Shown here: positions 1-8,838 of the stretch, piece by piece
Layout of the letters: the number at the start of each line of letters is the position of its first letter
How positions within the stretch are numbered: position 1 is the first letter of the stretch
Assembly: GCF_900111245.1 (NCBI RefSeq)
Contig: NZ_FOGO01000007.1
Location: forward strand, 186,001-250,000
Length of the DNA: 64,000 nucleotides
Source: Streptomyces qinglanensis
Lineage (GTDB): Bacteria > Actinomycetota > Actinomycetes > Streptomycetales > Streptomycetaceae
Direction of reading: 5' to 3'
Translations under genes and position numbers: made by a program
Notes under the pieces: model-generated
What the model was told of the DNA's origin: nothing
Databases searched by the model: none
The model's input: the letters and a program-made list of their open reading frames with translations, nothing else

Positions 1-43
1 GGACGACAGGTATCTGGCGCTGGCGGAGCGGCAGGCCCGGTGA
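1..43 (+). CDS. C-terminal end of an unidentified protein (5' truncated by the window)
   Basis: The window opens inside a plus-strand gene. Reading from base 2 gives the last residues DDRYLALAERQAR and then TGA at 41-43. This tail is too short to assign a family. A GC hairpin (GCCCGG/CCGGGC, 52-65) follows directly and could end the transcript; the next gene converges on it from the right. Confidence 0.5.
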   Translation, partial: DDRYLALAERQAR

Positions 44-121
44 TGCCCGGTGCCCGGAGCCGGGCGACCGCACCGGCATCCCGGCGGAGCGGCGCCGGCG
101 GAACGCCTCGGGACGCCGCGC

Positions 122-1114
122 TCAGGTGTGCCGGTCACGGGATCCCTCCGCCGCCCGCGGCAGGGGACAGCCTGAGCCGTTCGGGCCGCCTTGAGCAGGA
201 AAGACCCCCAGGTCAGCAATACGGAAACCGTTCGGATAGCCGGGGTAGCCCCTGATCTCCGGGTTCTGCCTGGCGTAGTGCGGCCGCCGGCGCGGCGGCA
301 TCAGCCGCACCCCCCGGCCGCGGAGCCGCAGTGCTCCCCGGGTCAGCCTCCGGGCGAGAACGCCCGGTTCCGGGTAGCGGAACGCCCGCAGCAGCGCGTC
401 GTCGAGCAGCGCCAGGCTCGCACCGCGCACCACGGGTGCGAGCGGGCGCGGATACCAGGACGCCATCAGCTCCAGGGTGGCGTCGGAGACCTTCCGCGCT
501 CCCTCGTCCCAGCCGAAGTGCTCCGCCTCGTAGCGGTCGAGGAAGCGCTCGAACTCCGCGTAGCTGCCGGGGATCCCCCTGATGCCCATGCGTCGCCCGA
601 GGGTGCGGTAGTAGGTGCTGACGGCGTGCAGTTCGTGGTCGGTGAGACGACGCCAGCCGAACGCGTCGAGCCAGCGCTTGGGCATGACGACGAAGGTGCA
701 CAGCACGTAGCGCATGTCGTCGTCGCTGATGTCGTAGGCGCGGTGCATCTGGTTGATCCGGCGCACCGCGGTGCGCCCCTGCACGCTGTCGAAGCCGTGC
801 TCGACAACGGCGTCCAGCAGCAGTGCGGTGTCGTCGTAGCGCTTCTGCGAGCGGTCGGTCAGCTCCGCGGTGGCGGCCAGGAGCCTGCCGATGCTCGGCA
901 CGGCGTACGTGCGGTACAGGGCGAGTTCGAGGGCCCGGGTGAAGTCCCACGGGAACTCGTAGGCCGCGATCAGGCGGTAGATCTCATGCGCGTCCTGTTC
1001 CGGGTCGAGCCGGAGGATGTGGCTGAGCCGTTCGTAGCGGCGCACGCGGAGTGCTCCTCTCCCTCGGATCCTGGCGTCGGTCACGGAGGTGTCTCGGCTG
1101 TCCCTCGGGGACAC
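122..1114 (-). CDS. Oxygenase MpaB family (DUF2236) protein
   Basis: Predicted 330-residue protein resembling the DUF2236/MpaB family, His-rich haem-associated oxygenases or latex-clearing-like enzymes. Family features are the middle section with HRAYDISDDDMRYVLCTF, the nearby GWRRLTDHE and YRTLGRRMG segments, and a basic C-terminal third. The N-terminal 25 residues are Arg-rich and vary; a GTG inside this stretch is an alternative start. There is no clear signal peptide. The gene stands alone, convergent with the unknown gene at the left edge and divergent from the gene at 1184. The family is fairly clear; the substrate is not known. Confidence 0.75.
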   Translation of the reverse strand: MSPRDSRDTSVTDARIRGRGALRVRRYERLSHILRLDPEQDAHEIYRLIAAYEFPWDFTRALELALYRTYAVPSIGRLLAATAELTDRSQKRYDDTALLLDAVVEHGFDSVQGRTAVRRINQMHRAYDISDDDMRYVLCTFVVMPKRWLDAFGWRRLTDHELHAVSTYYRTLGRRMGIRGIPGSYAEFERFLDRYEAEHFGWDEGARKVSDATLELMASWYPRPLAPVVRGASLALLDDALLRAFRYPEPGVLARRLTRGALRLRGRGVRLMPPRRRPHYARQNPEIRGYPGYPNGFRIADLGVFPAQGGPNGSGCPLPRAAEGSRDRHT

Positions 1115-1183
1115 ATTCCATCTGTCGCCTCCGGACTCCGGGGGCTATCGTCACCGAGATCCACCAGGAACGGGAGGTCATCG

Positions 1184-1969
1184 GTGGCTGCGGAAGAGGA
1201 AGATTCGCTCTATGTGCTGACTGCCGTGCTGCTGACGCCCGCACAGTTCCCCAGTGTGCTCGCGGACGACTACCCCGCCGCCTGCGCCGCGCTGGGCCTG
1301 GAGCCCTATGCGGAGGGGTACGGGCTCGTGCTGGGACAGGACGGGGCCGGTGCGCGCTGGACCGTGGTGACGGAGGAAGTGCCGCAGGTGGCGTGTGCCA
1401 TCGCGGCCTGGGACTGCGGTATGGAATCGGACCTGTCCCCGGACGAGCGGGACATCGTCGCAGTGCTGCCCGGGTGGCCGCTGGCACTCGCGGTCGCCGC
1501 ACCCGGTCTGCCCGAGCCGCACGACCCGGTCCTGGAGGGGGAACTGCAGGACGCCGGACCGGTGCTCACGCCGCCGGACACCTCCGACTGGGGACCGGCG
1601 CAGCGGCGGCTGGGTGCGGACGAGATAGCGCTCCAGTGGGGGCAATGGCGGGCGCAGGTCGACGACGAGGTGGAGTTCGTGGAATCGGGCGGCGAGCCCG
1701 AGGCGCCGGTGCGGCGGGTCCTGGAGGAGGTGCGGTCCTATCTGGCGGCGCCCCCGCCGCCCGGACGGATACGGTCCGCGTTCGCCTCGGGCGACTCCCG
1801 CACCCTGCGTGCGGACGGCCCCGGCTGGAGCGTGGTGGCGCGCACCGACGACATCGCGTTCGTGCTGCTGGACGAGGCGCCCGGAGAAGTCCTTCCGGTC
1901 GGCCGCGGTCGCGAACTGCCTGAACTCCTCACGGCCCTGGACGGCATCGCCCTGCGCCCGGCGGCGTGA
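1184..1969 (+). CDS. Hypothetical acidic cytoplasmic protein, 261 aa
   Basis: I do not recognise this 261-residue protein. The GTG at 1184 is chosen because GGAGG at 1173-1177 sits 6 nt ahead; longer upstream reading overlaps the divergent gene and lacks actinobacterial codon bias. The product is acidic and rich in Asp, Glu and Pro, with no membrane span, no Cys cluster and no signal peptide. Phrases such as WTVVTEEVP and WSVVARTDDIAFVLLDE suggest two related beta-rich halves, possibly a substrate-free structural or immunity-like fold. It is transcribed alone and converges on the small membrane gene at 2099. Confidence 0.65.
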   Translation: MAAEEEDSLYVLTAVLLTPAQFPSVLADDYPAACAALGLEPYAEGYGLVLGQDGAGARWTVVTEEVPQVACAIAAWDCGMESDLSPDERDIVAVLPGWPLALAVAAPGLPEPHDPVLEGELQDAGPVLTPPDTSDWGPAQRRLGADEIALQWGQWRAQVDDEVEFVESGGEPEAPVRRVLEEVRSYLAAPPPPGRIRSAFASGDSRTLRADGPGWSVVARTDDIAFVLLDEAPGEVLPVGRGRELPELLTALDGIALRPAA

Positions 1970-2098
1970 CGGCCCGGCCCCGCCCGGCCATCCCCGCCGG
2001 CCGTCTCCCCCGGCGCATGGCTGCCGGGGCGCCCGGCGCCAAGGCCATGCCCCGTGCCGGTGAAGGCTGCGCAGGGTGCGCCGCGGGCCGCGCGGCGG

Positions 2099-2281
2099 TC
2101 AGCGGTCCAGTTCCTTGCGGCTGACTCTGCGCAGTCTCCTGCGCTGCGAGGGATCCAGCGCCAGGTACGCGACCGCGGGGACGCCCACGATCACCAGCAG
2201 CGCGATCCAGAACGACGTCAGCCACCACAGCAGCAACCCGACCGCCACCCCGCCGATGGCGATCTTCGCTCGGTTGGTCAT
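2099..2281 (-). CDS. Small membrane protein, 60 aa
   Basis: Starts at the ATG at 2281, which has a GGAGGAGGT-type ribosome site just upstream; a longer frame to 2389 lacks one. The 60-residue product has two adjacent hydrophobic segments (about residues 6-22 and 24-42, with WWLTSFWIALLVIVGVPAV) and a strongly basic tail (SQRRRLRRVSRKELDR), so both ends should face the cytoplasm. Small proteins of this design are common in Streptomyces, but no function can be given. It is divergent from the SNF2 gene. Confidence 0.65.
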   Translation of the reverse strand: MTNRAKIAIGGVAVGLLLWWLTSFWIALLVIVGVPAVAYLALDPSQRRRLRRVSRKELDR

Positions 2282-2501
2282 CTCCGTACCTCCTCCGCAC
2301 CCGCGGCGTGCCCTCTGTCGTCCAGTCCGGCAGCTCCGCCTCTCATTCCATTGAACGCCATCCGGGCACGGCGGGTTCCCTCGCCGCACGGGCGGACCAC
2401 GGCGTGCCGCGGGGATTCACCGGTACGCAGCGCCCGGCCGCGGCGTGCTGTACCCTCGGCCGCTCCGCCCACTAATCAAATTTGAGGAATGCATCAGCAC
2501 T

Positions 2502-5495
2502 GTGGCAGCGACCCTGGCAAACACCCCCCGGATGTCCCAGCTCACCGACTGCGTGGCCGTCTTTCTGCCCGCAGACCCGCCACGTCGATCCCGTGTCGCC
2601 TTCCGGCTCCCCGAAGGGACCGTGCAGCAGCCCGCCGCACCCGACACGGCACCGCCCCAGACCCGCGCAGCCGGCTGCGGGTCTGATGCCGATCCCTTCG
2701 AACTGTCAGTCGTCGTCCCGGTCGGCGGCAGTGCGGAGACCCGCACGGTGCCGGCTCTCGCTCTTCCGGTGGCGGCGGCCCTCCCCGTACTCACCAGGGC
2801 CCGTGCCGCGCGCCAGGAGGGCGGAGCGGGGCCGACCACGGCCTTCTGGGGCGCCGCCGCGCTGTTCGCCCTCCGGCTGACCGCCGAGGGACGACTGCGG
2901 CCCGGAGTGAGTCCGGCCGGCTTCGACATCTGGAGCCTGGCGCCGCTCACCGGCGAGGACCGCGCCGCGCTGGAGGAGCTGGCCGCCGCGATGCCTCCGG
3001 ACGCCCACGCTGTGCCGCTGCCCGGAGGCGGTCCGCTGCGCATGCCGGAGCCCGTACCGCTGCTGCTGGCGTTCCTGGACGCCGTCGCGGACGGCCTGCC
3101 GCGCACTCCTGCCGCACCGGCCGCGGCAGGAGCGGCCGCGTTCGCCGGTGACGAACCCGCCGCGGTGCCGGAGCTGCGGCAGTGGGCCGCGGAGGTGGCA
3201 GCAGGCGTCGGCGGCAGGCTGGGCCTGTCCCTGCGGATCGAGATCGAGAGCCCGCGTGTCCCAGGCGACGCGACCGAGCCGAGCGGAACGCTCGCCGAGG
3301 AGCAGGACGGCCCGGTCTTCCGAGGAGTGCTGCAACTGCACGCACCGGCCGACAGCGCGCTGGTCGCCGACGCCGCAGCGGTGTGGGCGGGCACCGCGCC
3401 TCTGACGGAACGATTCGGTCCGCAGGCGCGCACGGACGCGCTCCTCGCGCTGCGGCGTGCGGCTGCTGTCTGGGAGCCGCTCACCCCGCTGCTGTCGGCG
3501 GCGGTGCCCGACGCGCTCGAACTCGCCGAGGAGGAAGTGGCCGAACTGCTGGGCACCTCTGTTCCGCACGCCTTGGCCGCCGCGGGCGTCCAGGTGCACT
3601 GGCCACGGGAGTTCGCCCGGTCACTCAGCTCCCGCGCCGTGATCGGCCCGGACGACGGAGCGGTTGCCTCCGGCACCGGCAGGCAGGACCAGCACCGCCG
3701 GGGGCTGCCCTCCCAGCTGGACCCCGGCGCGCTGCTGCGCTTCGACTGGCGCTTCGCCATCGGCGACCAGGAGGTGACCCGCGCCGAACTCGACCGGCTG
3801 GCGGAGGCGGGACGCCCGTTGGTGCGGCTGCGCGACCAGTGGGTGCTCGTCGCTCCTCAGGAGATCGCGGCCGCGCAGCAGCGCGAGGACCGCAAGGTGG
3901 GCACGCTGGAGGCGCTCGACGCCGTCCTCACCGGAACGCCCGGCACCGGAGCAGCCGACCAGGAGGCTGCACGCGTCGAGGTCGAGGCCACCGGGTGGCT
4001 GGAGACCCTGCGGGAGCGGCTGTCGGATCCGGAACGGCGCGAGGAGCCTCCGCTGCCTCCGCCCGCCGAACTGAGAGCGACGCTGCGCGACTACCAGTTG
4101 CGCGGTCTGGACTGGCTGCACCGGATGACATCGCTCGGCCTCGGCGGCTGCCTCGCCGACGACATGGGGCTGGGCAAGACACTCACCCTGATCGCGCTCC
4201 ACCTGCGCAGGCAGCACGTCGAGGGCTGCGGCGGACCGACCCTGGTGGTGTGTCCCGCGTCCCTGGTGGGCAACTGGCAGCGGGAGATCGAGCGATTCGC
4301 GCCGGAGACCCCGGTGCGCCGCCACCACGGCCCGAACCGCTCGCTGGAGGGACTGCGCGAGGGCGAGTTCGTGCTGACGACCTACGGCACGATGCGGCTG
4401 GACTCCGCTCGCCTGGTCCCCGGCGACGGCGGGTCCTGGGGCATGGTCGTCGCGGACGAGGCCCAGCACGTCAAGAACCCGTTCGCGGCCACCGCCAAGG
4501 CCCTGCGCACGATCCCGGCACGGGCACGAGTGGCGCTGACGGGCACGCCGGTGGAGAACGACCTCTCCGAACTGTGGGCGGTGCTCGACTGGACCACCCC
4601 GGGGCTCCTGGGCCGCCTCGGCACGTTCCGCAGACGCTACGCGGACGCGGTCGAGGGTGGCGACCCGGTGGCCGCGGAGCGGCTGGCACGGCTCGTGCGG
4701 CCGTTCCTGCTGCGGCGGCGCAAGACCGATCCGGGTGTCGCGCCCGAGCTCCCGCCGAAGACCGAGACCGACCGCGCGGTCGCCCTGACCCCGGAACAGG
4801 CGGGGCTCTACGAGGCCGTGGTGCGCGAGAGCCTGGAAGCGCTGGAGGGCACCGAAGGGTTCGAACGGCGCGGCCTGGTGGTCGAACTGCTCACCTCGCT
4901 CAAGCAGATCTGCAACCACCCCGCGCAGTACCTCAAGGAGCACGGCGGCCGGCTGCCCGGCCGCTCCGGAAAACTGGAACTGCTGGACGAACTGCTGGAC
5001 GTCCTGCTGGCGGAAGGAGCCTCCATCCTCGTCTTCACGCAGTACGTGCAGATGGCGCGGCTGCTCGAACGCCATCTCGCCTCCCGGCGCGTACCCACCC
5101 AGTGCCTGCACGGAGGTACCCCGCTGCCCAGGCGGGACGAGATGGTGCGCCGCTTCCAGGAGGGGTCCGCACCGGTGTTCCTGCTCTCCCTCAAAGCCGC
5201 CGGGACCGGTCTGAACCTCACGCGTGCGAGCCATGTCATCCACTACGACCGCTGGTGGAACCCGGCCGTCGAGGCCCAGGCCACCGACCGCGCCCATCGC
5301 ATCGGCCAGACCAGGCCCGTTCAGGTGCACCGACTGGTCACAGAGGGAACCGTCGAGGACCGGATCGCCGCCATGCTGCGGCGCAAGCAGGCACTGGCGG
5401 ACTCCGTGCTCGGCACGGGTGGGGAGTCGGCGCTGACCGAACTGACGGACGCAGAGCTGGCCGAGCTCGTCGAACTGCGGAAGGTGGAGCGTTGA
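2502..5495 (+). CDS. SNF2-family DEAD/DEAH helicase (Swi2/Snf2 ATPase)
   Basis: A 997-residue protein with a full SNF2 motor in the C-terminal half. Visible motifs: Walker A DMGLGKT (about 554-560), DEAQ (about 652-655), TGTPVEN, then the second RecA lobe with FTQY, HGGTPLPRRDE, KAAGTGLNL and RAHRIGQ (about 930). The N-terminal 500 residues are a variable bacterial SNF2-associated domain. The role is ATP-driven remodelling or translocation on double-stranded DNA or nucleoprotein. The GTG start at 2502 is tentative (GAGG 14 nt upstream); ATG 2532 is the alternative. The stop overlaps a possible TTG of the next gene, a SWIM protein, so the two are cotranscribed. Confidence 0.92.
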   Translation: MAATLANTPRMSQLTDCVAVFLPADPPRRSRVAFRLPEGTVQQPAAPDTAPPQTRAAGCGSDADPFELSVVVPVGGSAETRTVPALALPVAAALPVLTRARAARQEGGAGPTTAFWGAAALFALRLTAEGRLRPGVSPAGFDIWSLAPLTGEDRAALEELAAAMPPDAHAVPLPGGGPLRMPEPVPLLLAFLDAVADGLPRTPAAPAAAGAAAFAGDEPAAVPELRQWAAEVAAGVGGRLGLSLRIEIESPRVPGDATEPSGTLAEEQDGPVFRGVLQLHAPADSALVADAAAVWAGTAPLTERFGPQARTDALLALRRAAAVWEPLTPLLSAAVPDALELAEEEVAELLGTSVPHALAAAGVQVHWPREFARSLSSRAVIGPDDGAVASGTGRQDQHRRGLPSQLDPGALLRFDWRFAIGDQEVTRAELDRLAEAGRPLVRLRDQWVLVAPQEIAAAQQREDRKVGTLEALDAVLTGTPGTGAADQEAARVEVEATGWLETLRERLSDPERREEPPLPPPAELRATLRDYQLRGLDWLHRMTSLGLGGCLADDMGLGKTLTLIALHLRRQHVEGCGGPTLVVCPASLVGNWQREIERFAPETPVRRHHGPNRSLEGLREGEFVLTTYGTMRLDSARLVPGDGGSWGMVVADEAQHVKNPFAATAKALRTIPARARVALTGTPVENDLSELWAVLDWTTPGLLGRLGTFRRRYADAVEGGDPVAAERLARLVRPFLLRRRKTDPGVAPELPPKTETDRAVALTPEQAGLYEAVVRESLEALEGTEGFERRGLVVELLTSLKQICNHPAQYLKEHGGRLPGRSGKLELLDELLDVLLAEGASILVFTQYVQMARLLERHLASRRVPTQCLHGGTPLPRRDEMVRRFQEGSAPVFLLSLKAAGTGLNLTRASHVIHYDRWWNPAVEAQATDRAHRIGQTRPVQVHRLVTEGTVEDRIAAMLRRKQALADSVLGTGGESALTELTDAELAELVELRKVER

Positions 5496-5548
5496 GCGGC
5501 GGGGACGAGCAGGAGCACCCCCTTGTGGAGGCAGGAAGCGGGGCGGAC

Positions 5549-6871
5549 ATGAACACACCGGCGCACGCGGAGCACGACGGGGGGCGCGAACGTGTCTTCG
5601 CGCCGCCGCCCCCCGGTCAGGGCCGGGCCTTCGCCCGCACCTGGTGGGGCCGGACCTGGCTCAGAGCACTCGAGGACACCGCGCTGGACGGTGCACAGCT
5701 CAAGCTGGGCCGCGCGTTCGCCCGGCGGGGTGCGGTGGGGGCCGTCTCCGTCCGCCCCGGCCGCATCACCGCGGTGGTCCTCGGCACCGACCGGACACCG
5801 TGCCGCGCCGATGTGCTGCTGCGCGAACTCACCGCGGAGGAGTGGGACCGGCTGCTGGACGTGGTCGCCGCGCAGTCGGGCCACATCGCCGCGCTGCTGG
5901 ACCGGGACATGCCGCCCCGGCTGGTGGAGGACGCGGCCGATGCCGGACTGGACCTCCTGCCCGGCGTCGGCGACCTGGACCCCGAGTGTGCGTGCGGCGG
6001 ATGGGACCACTGCGCGCACACGGCCGCGCTCAGCTACCAGACCGCACGGCTGCTGGACGAGGACCCGCTCGCCCTGCTGCTGATGCGGGGGCGGGGAGAG
6101 CGGGAACTGCTGGAGACGCTGCAGGTGCGCAGCGCGGCACAGGCTGCGGGGAAGGGCGGCGGACCGCTCGGGGCAGCCGCGCACGAAGAGGACGGGCCGG
6201 AGGGGGTGGACGCCGTGGAGGCGTTCGCACTCGGGATGCTCCTGCCTCCGCTGCCCGAACCGCCCGCGCCGGTGAGCGGAGCCGCCGGGACGGCGGCGCT
6301 GGACGGCGCCGCCGAGGTGCCGGGCCTGGACGTCGGCGCGCTCTCCTTCCTGGCCGCGGACGCCGCCGCGAGAGCTCGCCGCATGCTGGCGGCGGCCGTC
6401 TCCCCGCAGGCGTCCGGCCCGCCTGTGCGGCGGCCGCTGACTGCCCGGGAGGACGCTGTGCGACTCGCCGCGGCACGCCCCGGTCCGGACGTCGCGGCCC
6501 GTCTCGCCGCGTTCTGCGGCTGCTCGGCGGCTGAGCTCGAAATCGCCGTACGGGCCTGGGGGTTCGGCGGCGCGGAGGCGCTGGCGGTGCTGGCGGACCG
6601 CTCGGTGTCGCCCGCGGAGCTGCGGCAGGCGCGTGACGAACTCGACCTCGCCTGGGGCGAGGGGGAGAGCCGCCCGGTGCTGCAGGGCGAGGGCCCGCAC
6701 TGGACGGCGGAGGGAGGAGAGGCGCAGCTCCGGTACGGGCCGGACGGCCGCTGGTGGCCCTTCCGCAGGCGGGGGCAGGCATGGTGGCCGGTGGGCGGGC
6801 CGGAGCGGGACCCGGCAGCCGCGCTCGCGGCCGCGTCCGCCGACGACGGGGAGTCGCCGGCCGGGGTCTGA
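5549..6871 (+). CDS. SWIM zinc-finger protein, partner of the SNF2 helicase
   Basis: 440 residues with a textbook SWIM finger, CxC-x5-CxH (C147, C149, C155, H157), a zinc-binding fold used for DNA or protein contact in SNF2-linked proteins. The N-terminal region carries the family start RAFARTWWGRTWLRALE. The C-terminal half is Ala/Pro-rich and ends in a WWPFRRRGQAWWPVGG segment. Bacterial SWIM proteins of this type sit directly behind an SNF2 gene, as here, which suggests one complex in DNA repair or chromatin handling. The start is ambiguous: a TTG overlapping the upstream stop (5492) would add 19 residues. Confidence 0.88.
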   Translation: MNTPAHAEHDGGRERVFAPPPPGQGRAFARTWWGRTWLRALEDTALDGAQLKLGRAFARRGAVGAVSVRPGRITAVVLGTDRTPCRADVLLRELTAEEWDRLLDVVAAQSGHIAALLDRDMPPRLVEDAADAGLDLLPGVGDLDPECACGGWDHCAHTAALSYQTARLLDEDPLALLLMRGRGERELLETLQVRSAAQAAGKGGGPLGAAAHEEDGPEGVDAVEAFALGMLLPPLPEPPAPVSGAAGTAALDGAAEVPGLDVGALSFLAADAAARARRMLAAAVSPQASGPPVRRPLTAREDAVRLAAARPGPDVAARLAAFCGCSAAELEIAVRAWGFGGAEALAVLADRSVSPAELRQARDELDLAWGEGESRPVLQGEGPHWTAEGGEAQLRYGPDGRWWPFRRRGQAWWPVGGPERDPAAALAAASADDGESPAGV

Positions 6872-6879
6872 ACACGGGC

Positions 6880-6911
6880 GTGCCGCCGCCCCGGGACACG
6901 GGCGGCGGCAC
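6880..6911. terminator. Bidirectional terminator hairpin
   Basis: Perfect 12-bp stem (6880-6891 with 6900-6911) and an 8-nt loop, lying in the 57-bp gap between the converging SWIM and lipase genes. It can end both transcripts. No U-run follows, as is usual in Streptomyces. Confidence 0.8.
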
Positions 6912-6928
6912 GGACCGACGGTGTGCTG

Positions 6929-7729
6929 TCAGGCGAGGCCCTCCAGAACGGGGAGATAGCCACCGGACTGCCCGGCGGCGGTGGGGTGATAGGACTCGTC
7001 GATCGGGAAGGTGACGCTGTGCAGCCACCAGTTCTCCGAGCAGATCTCGTGGCCCGAGAAGGTGGGACGGACGTCACCGAAGCTGAAGCCGTGGTCGGCG
7101 GCGCGCTTCGCGGTGACCTCGTTCAGCGCGTCGGACGCGGAGTTGATGGCTTCGCGGGACTTCTCACTGATGCCCACGAAGCAGCCGCCGTCGAGTTCGT
7201 AGATGTGGGGATAGCCCAGTACGACGACCTTCGCGGAGGGGGCTCGCTGGGCGATGGCGTCGTAGACGCCGTCGAGCTTGCCCGGCAGGGTGTTCTCGAC
7301 GTACTCGCGGGCCTTCTGGACACGCGCCAGGCAGGCGCTCTGGCCGCGGGTGACGCAGGTCGTCATGGTGTCGGCGAACCCGGCGTCGTTCCCGCCGACA
7401 CTGATGCTCACCAGGCCCGTGGAGGAGTCGAGGGGGCCGAGCTGGCCGGCGAGCACGTCGCCGGTGCGCGCGCCGGAGCAGGCCGTGAAGTCGAAGGACG
7501 AGGGGGAGTTGGCGGCTTTCCAGAGGTTCGGGTAGGCGTGCGCGCTTCGCTTGCAGCCGCCTCCCGCGTAGTCCCCGGCGCCCACTCCGGAGGAGTAGGA
7601 GTCGCCGAGGGCCACATAGCCGGTCGCGGCCGCCTCGTCGGCGGAGGCGGACGCGGCACCGGTGAGGGAGGAGAGTCCGAGGAGGACGGCAACGGCGGCA
7701 GCCGTGGAAGTCCATCTGCGCAGCTTCAT
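6929..7729 (-). CDS. Secreted SGNH/GDSL-family lipase or esterase
   Basis: 266 residues. A Sec-type signal peptide (KLRRW, hydrophobic core, Ala-rich end near ASASA, about 1-30) is followed by the SGNH blocks: GDSYSSG (nucleophile Ser, about residue 44), GGND, and SYHPTAAGQ with the catalytic His near the C-terminus. Six Cys residues in the mature part fit the three disulfides of Streptomyces extracellular GDSL lipases. It would hydrolyse acyl esters outside the cell. Transcribed alone; a GGCCCC leader precedes the ATG. Confidence 0.9.
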   Translation of the reverse strand: MKLRRWTSTAAAVAVLLGLSSLTGAASASADEAAATGYVALGDSYSSGVGAGDYAGGGCKRSAHAYPNLWKAANSPSSFDFTACSGARTGDVLAGQLGPLDSSTGLVSISVGGNDAGFADTMTTCVTRGQSACLARVQKAREYVENTLPGKLDGVYDAIAQRAPSAKVVVLGYPHIYELDGGCFVGISEKSREAINSASDALNEVTAKRAADHGFSFGDVRPTFSGHEICSENWWLHSVTFPIDESYHPTAAGQSGGYLPVLEGLA

Positions 7730-7913
7730 GGGGCCTCTCAGGGATAGGCACGGTTGGAACTGCTGTCACTTCGGTCGCGGCTGGACTTACCCTGCGATCG
7801 ATGCGTCCATGCCAACTTTGGAGCCTCAACTACGCGCGCAGATCGTCGCGTTGGCGCGACGGGGGAGAGCGTGCTCCCGGCCGATCACACCGGCCGGGTC
7901 GCACCGGACCGGG

Positions 7914-8669
7914 TCACACCAGGGGCTTGGAGAGCTGCTTGCCCTTGCCGGCCGTCAGGCTGCACGTGACATAGCTCAGGGCCGTACCCGCGTTCTCCGC
8001 CTTGGGGTAGGTGATGAGCGTCCCGCCCACCGTGCCGCGCGGCTGCTTCGCCGCCTTGTCGCGCAGCAGGGTGCGGCACATCGAGTCCGCCTTGCTGCGT
8101 ACCGCGCCGTCTGTGCTGTAGTCCCCGGTGAGCTTCTTGCGGCTCACCACCTCCGCGTCGTGGGACTCGTCGCAGTCGCGATCGATGATCGCGCCCTCGC
8201 GCTCCTCGGATTCGTCGAAGCAGTCACCGACGCGGAGGAGGAACGACGGGAGCGGCACATCGCTGGGGCTCTCGTCGGGGTCCTCCGAGGGCTCGTCCGG
8301 ATCCGGGTAGTCGGTCGCCTCCTCGTCGGAGGGCTCGTCCGTCGGCGTCGGACTCGGTTCCGGGGAGGACGAGGACGACGGCGAAGGGGACGGCTTGCCG
8401 TCAGCCGAGCTGTCGGAATCGGAGTCGCCGCGCGTCAGGTACACGACGGACGCGGTGATCAGAGCGAGAGCGACGACAGCCGCCGCGACCACCGCTGCCA
8501 CCGTCTTCCCGGTGTTCCGGCCGGGCGGCGGCGGAGGCGGCGGCCATCCGCCACCCGGAGTCGCACCGAAACCACCGGAGTCGGGAGGCCCGAAACCTCC
8601 TCCCGGAGGCTGCGCCGGAGGCGGCGGGCTGCCTGGAGGCGGATGATTCGGCGGCGGTGGCATCGTCAT
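7914..8669 (-). CDS. Proline-rich single-span membrane protein with extracellular septum-formation-like domain
   Basis: 251 residues in three parts: a cytoplasmic Pro/Gly-rich tail (PPPP runs, about 1-55), one membrane helix (VAAVVAAAVVALALITASVVY), and an outside part with a Ser/Pro/Glu/Asp linker and a Cys-containing domain (VGDCF, DRDCDESHDAEVV, MCRTLL, YVTCSL). The CF...C..HDAEV pattern is that of the septum-formation/DUF4190-type domain of actinobacteria. The role is probably in the cell envelope. An upstream ATG (8693) would add eight residues. Transcribed separately from the methyltransferase, behind a 13-bp terminator hairpin. Confidence 0.75.
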   Translation of the reverse strand: MTMPPPPNHPPPGSPPPPAQPPGGGFGPPDSGGFGATPGGGWPPPPPPPGRNTGKTVAAVVAAAVVALALITASVVYLTRGDSDSDSSADGKPSPSPSSSSSPEPSPTPTDEPSDEEATDYPDPDEPSEDPDESPSDVPLPSFLLRVGDCFDESEEREGAIIDRDCDESHDAEVVSRKKLTGDYSTDGAVRSKADSMCRTLLRDKAAKQPRGTVGGTLITYPKAENAGTALSYVTCSLTAGKGKQLSKPLV

Positions 8670-8770
8670 GCGCACCACTCTGTCATGTCGCACTCACTGT
8701 CGGCATCGAGGTTCCCGAGGAGGCACCCGTTCCGGTGCGAGACGCGCTCCCTCCCTCAACAGCGGCCCGG

Positions 8771-8803
8771 CCGGAGCCGCGACGGCGGACGTCGCGGCTC
8801 CGG
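8771..8803 (-). terminator. Terminator of the methyltransferase unit
   Basis: Perfect 13-bp inverted repeat (8771-8783 with 8791-8803) with a 7-nt loop, about 35 nt downstream of the methyltransferase stop on the minus strand. Confidence 0.75.
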
Positions 8804-8838
8804 AGACCGGGCCGGCGGTCACCGGACCGGGCCTGCGG

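Noticed and set aside
3182..5490. Long alternative-frame reading through the SNF2 gene
   Set aside because: It lacks motifs, and only its end (from 5549) is a real gene, the SWIM protein.
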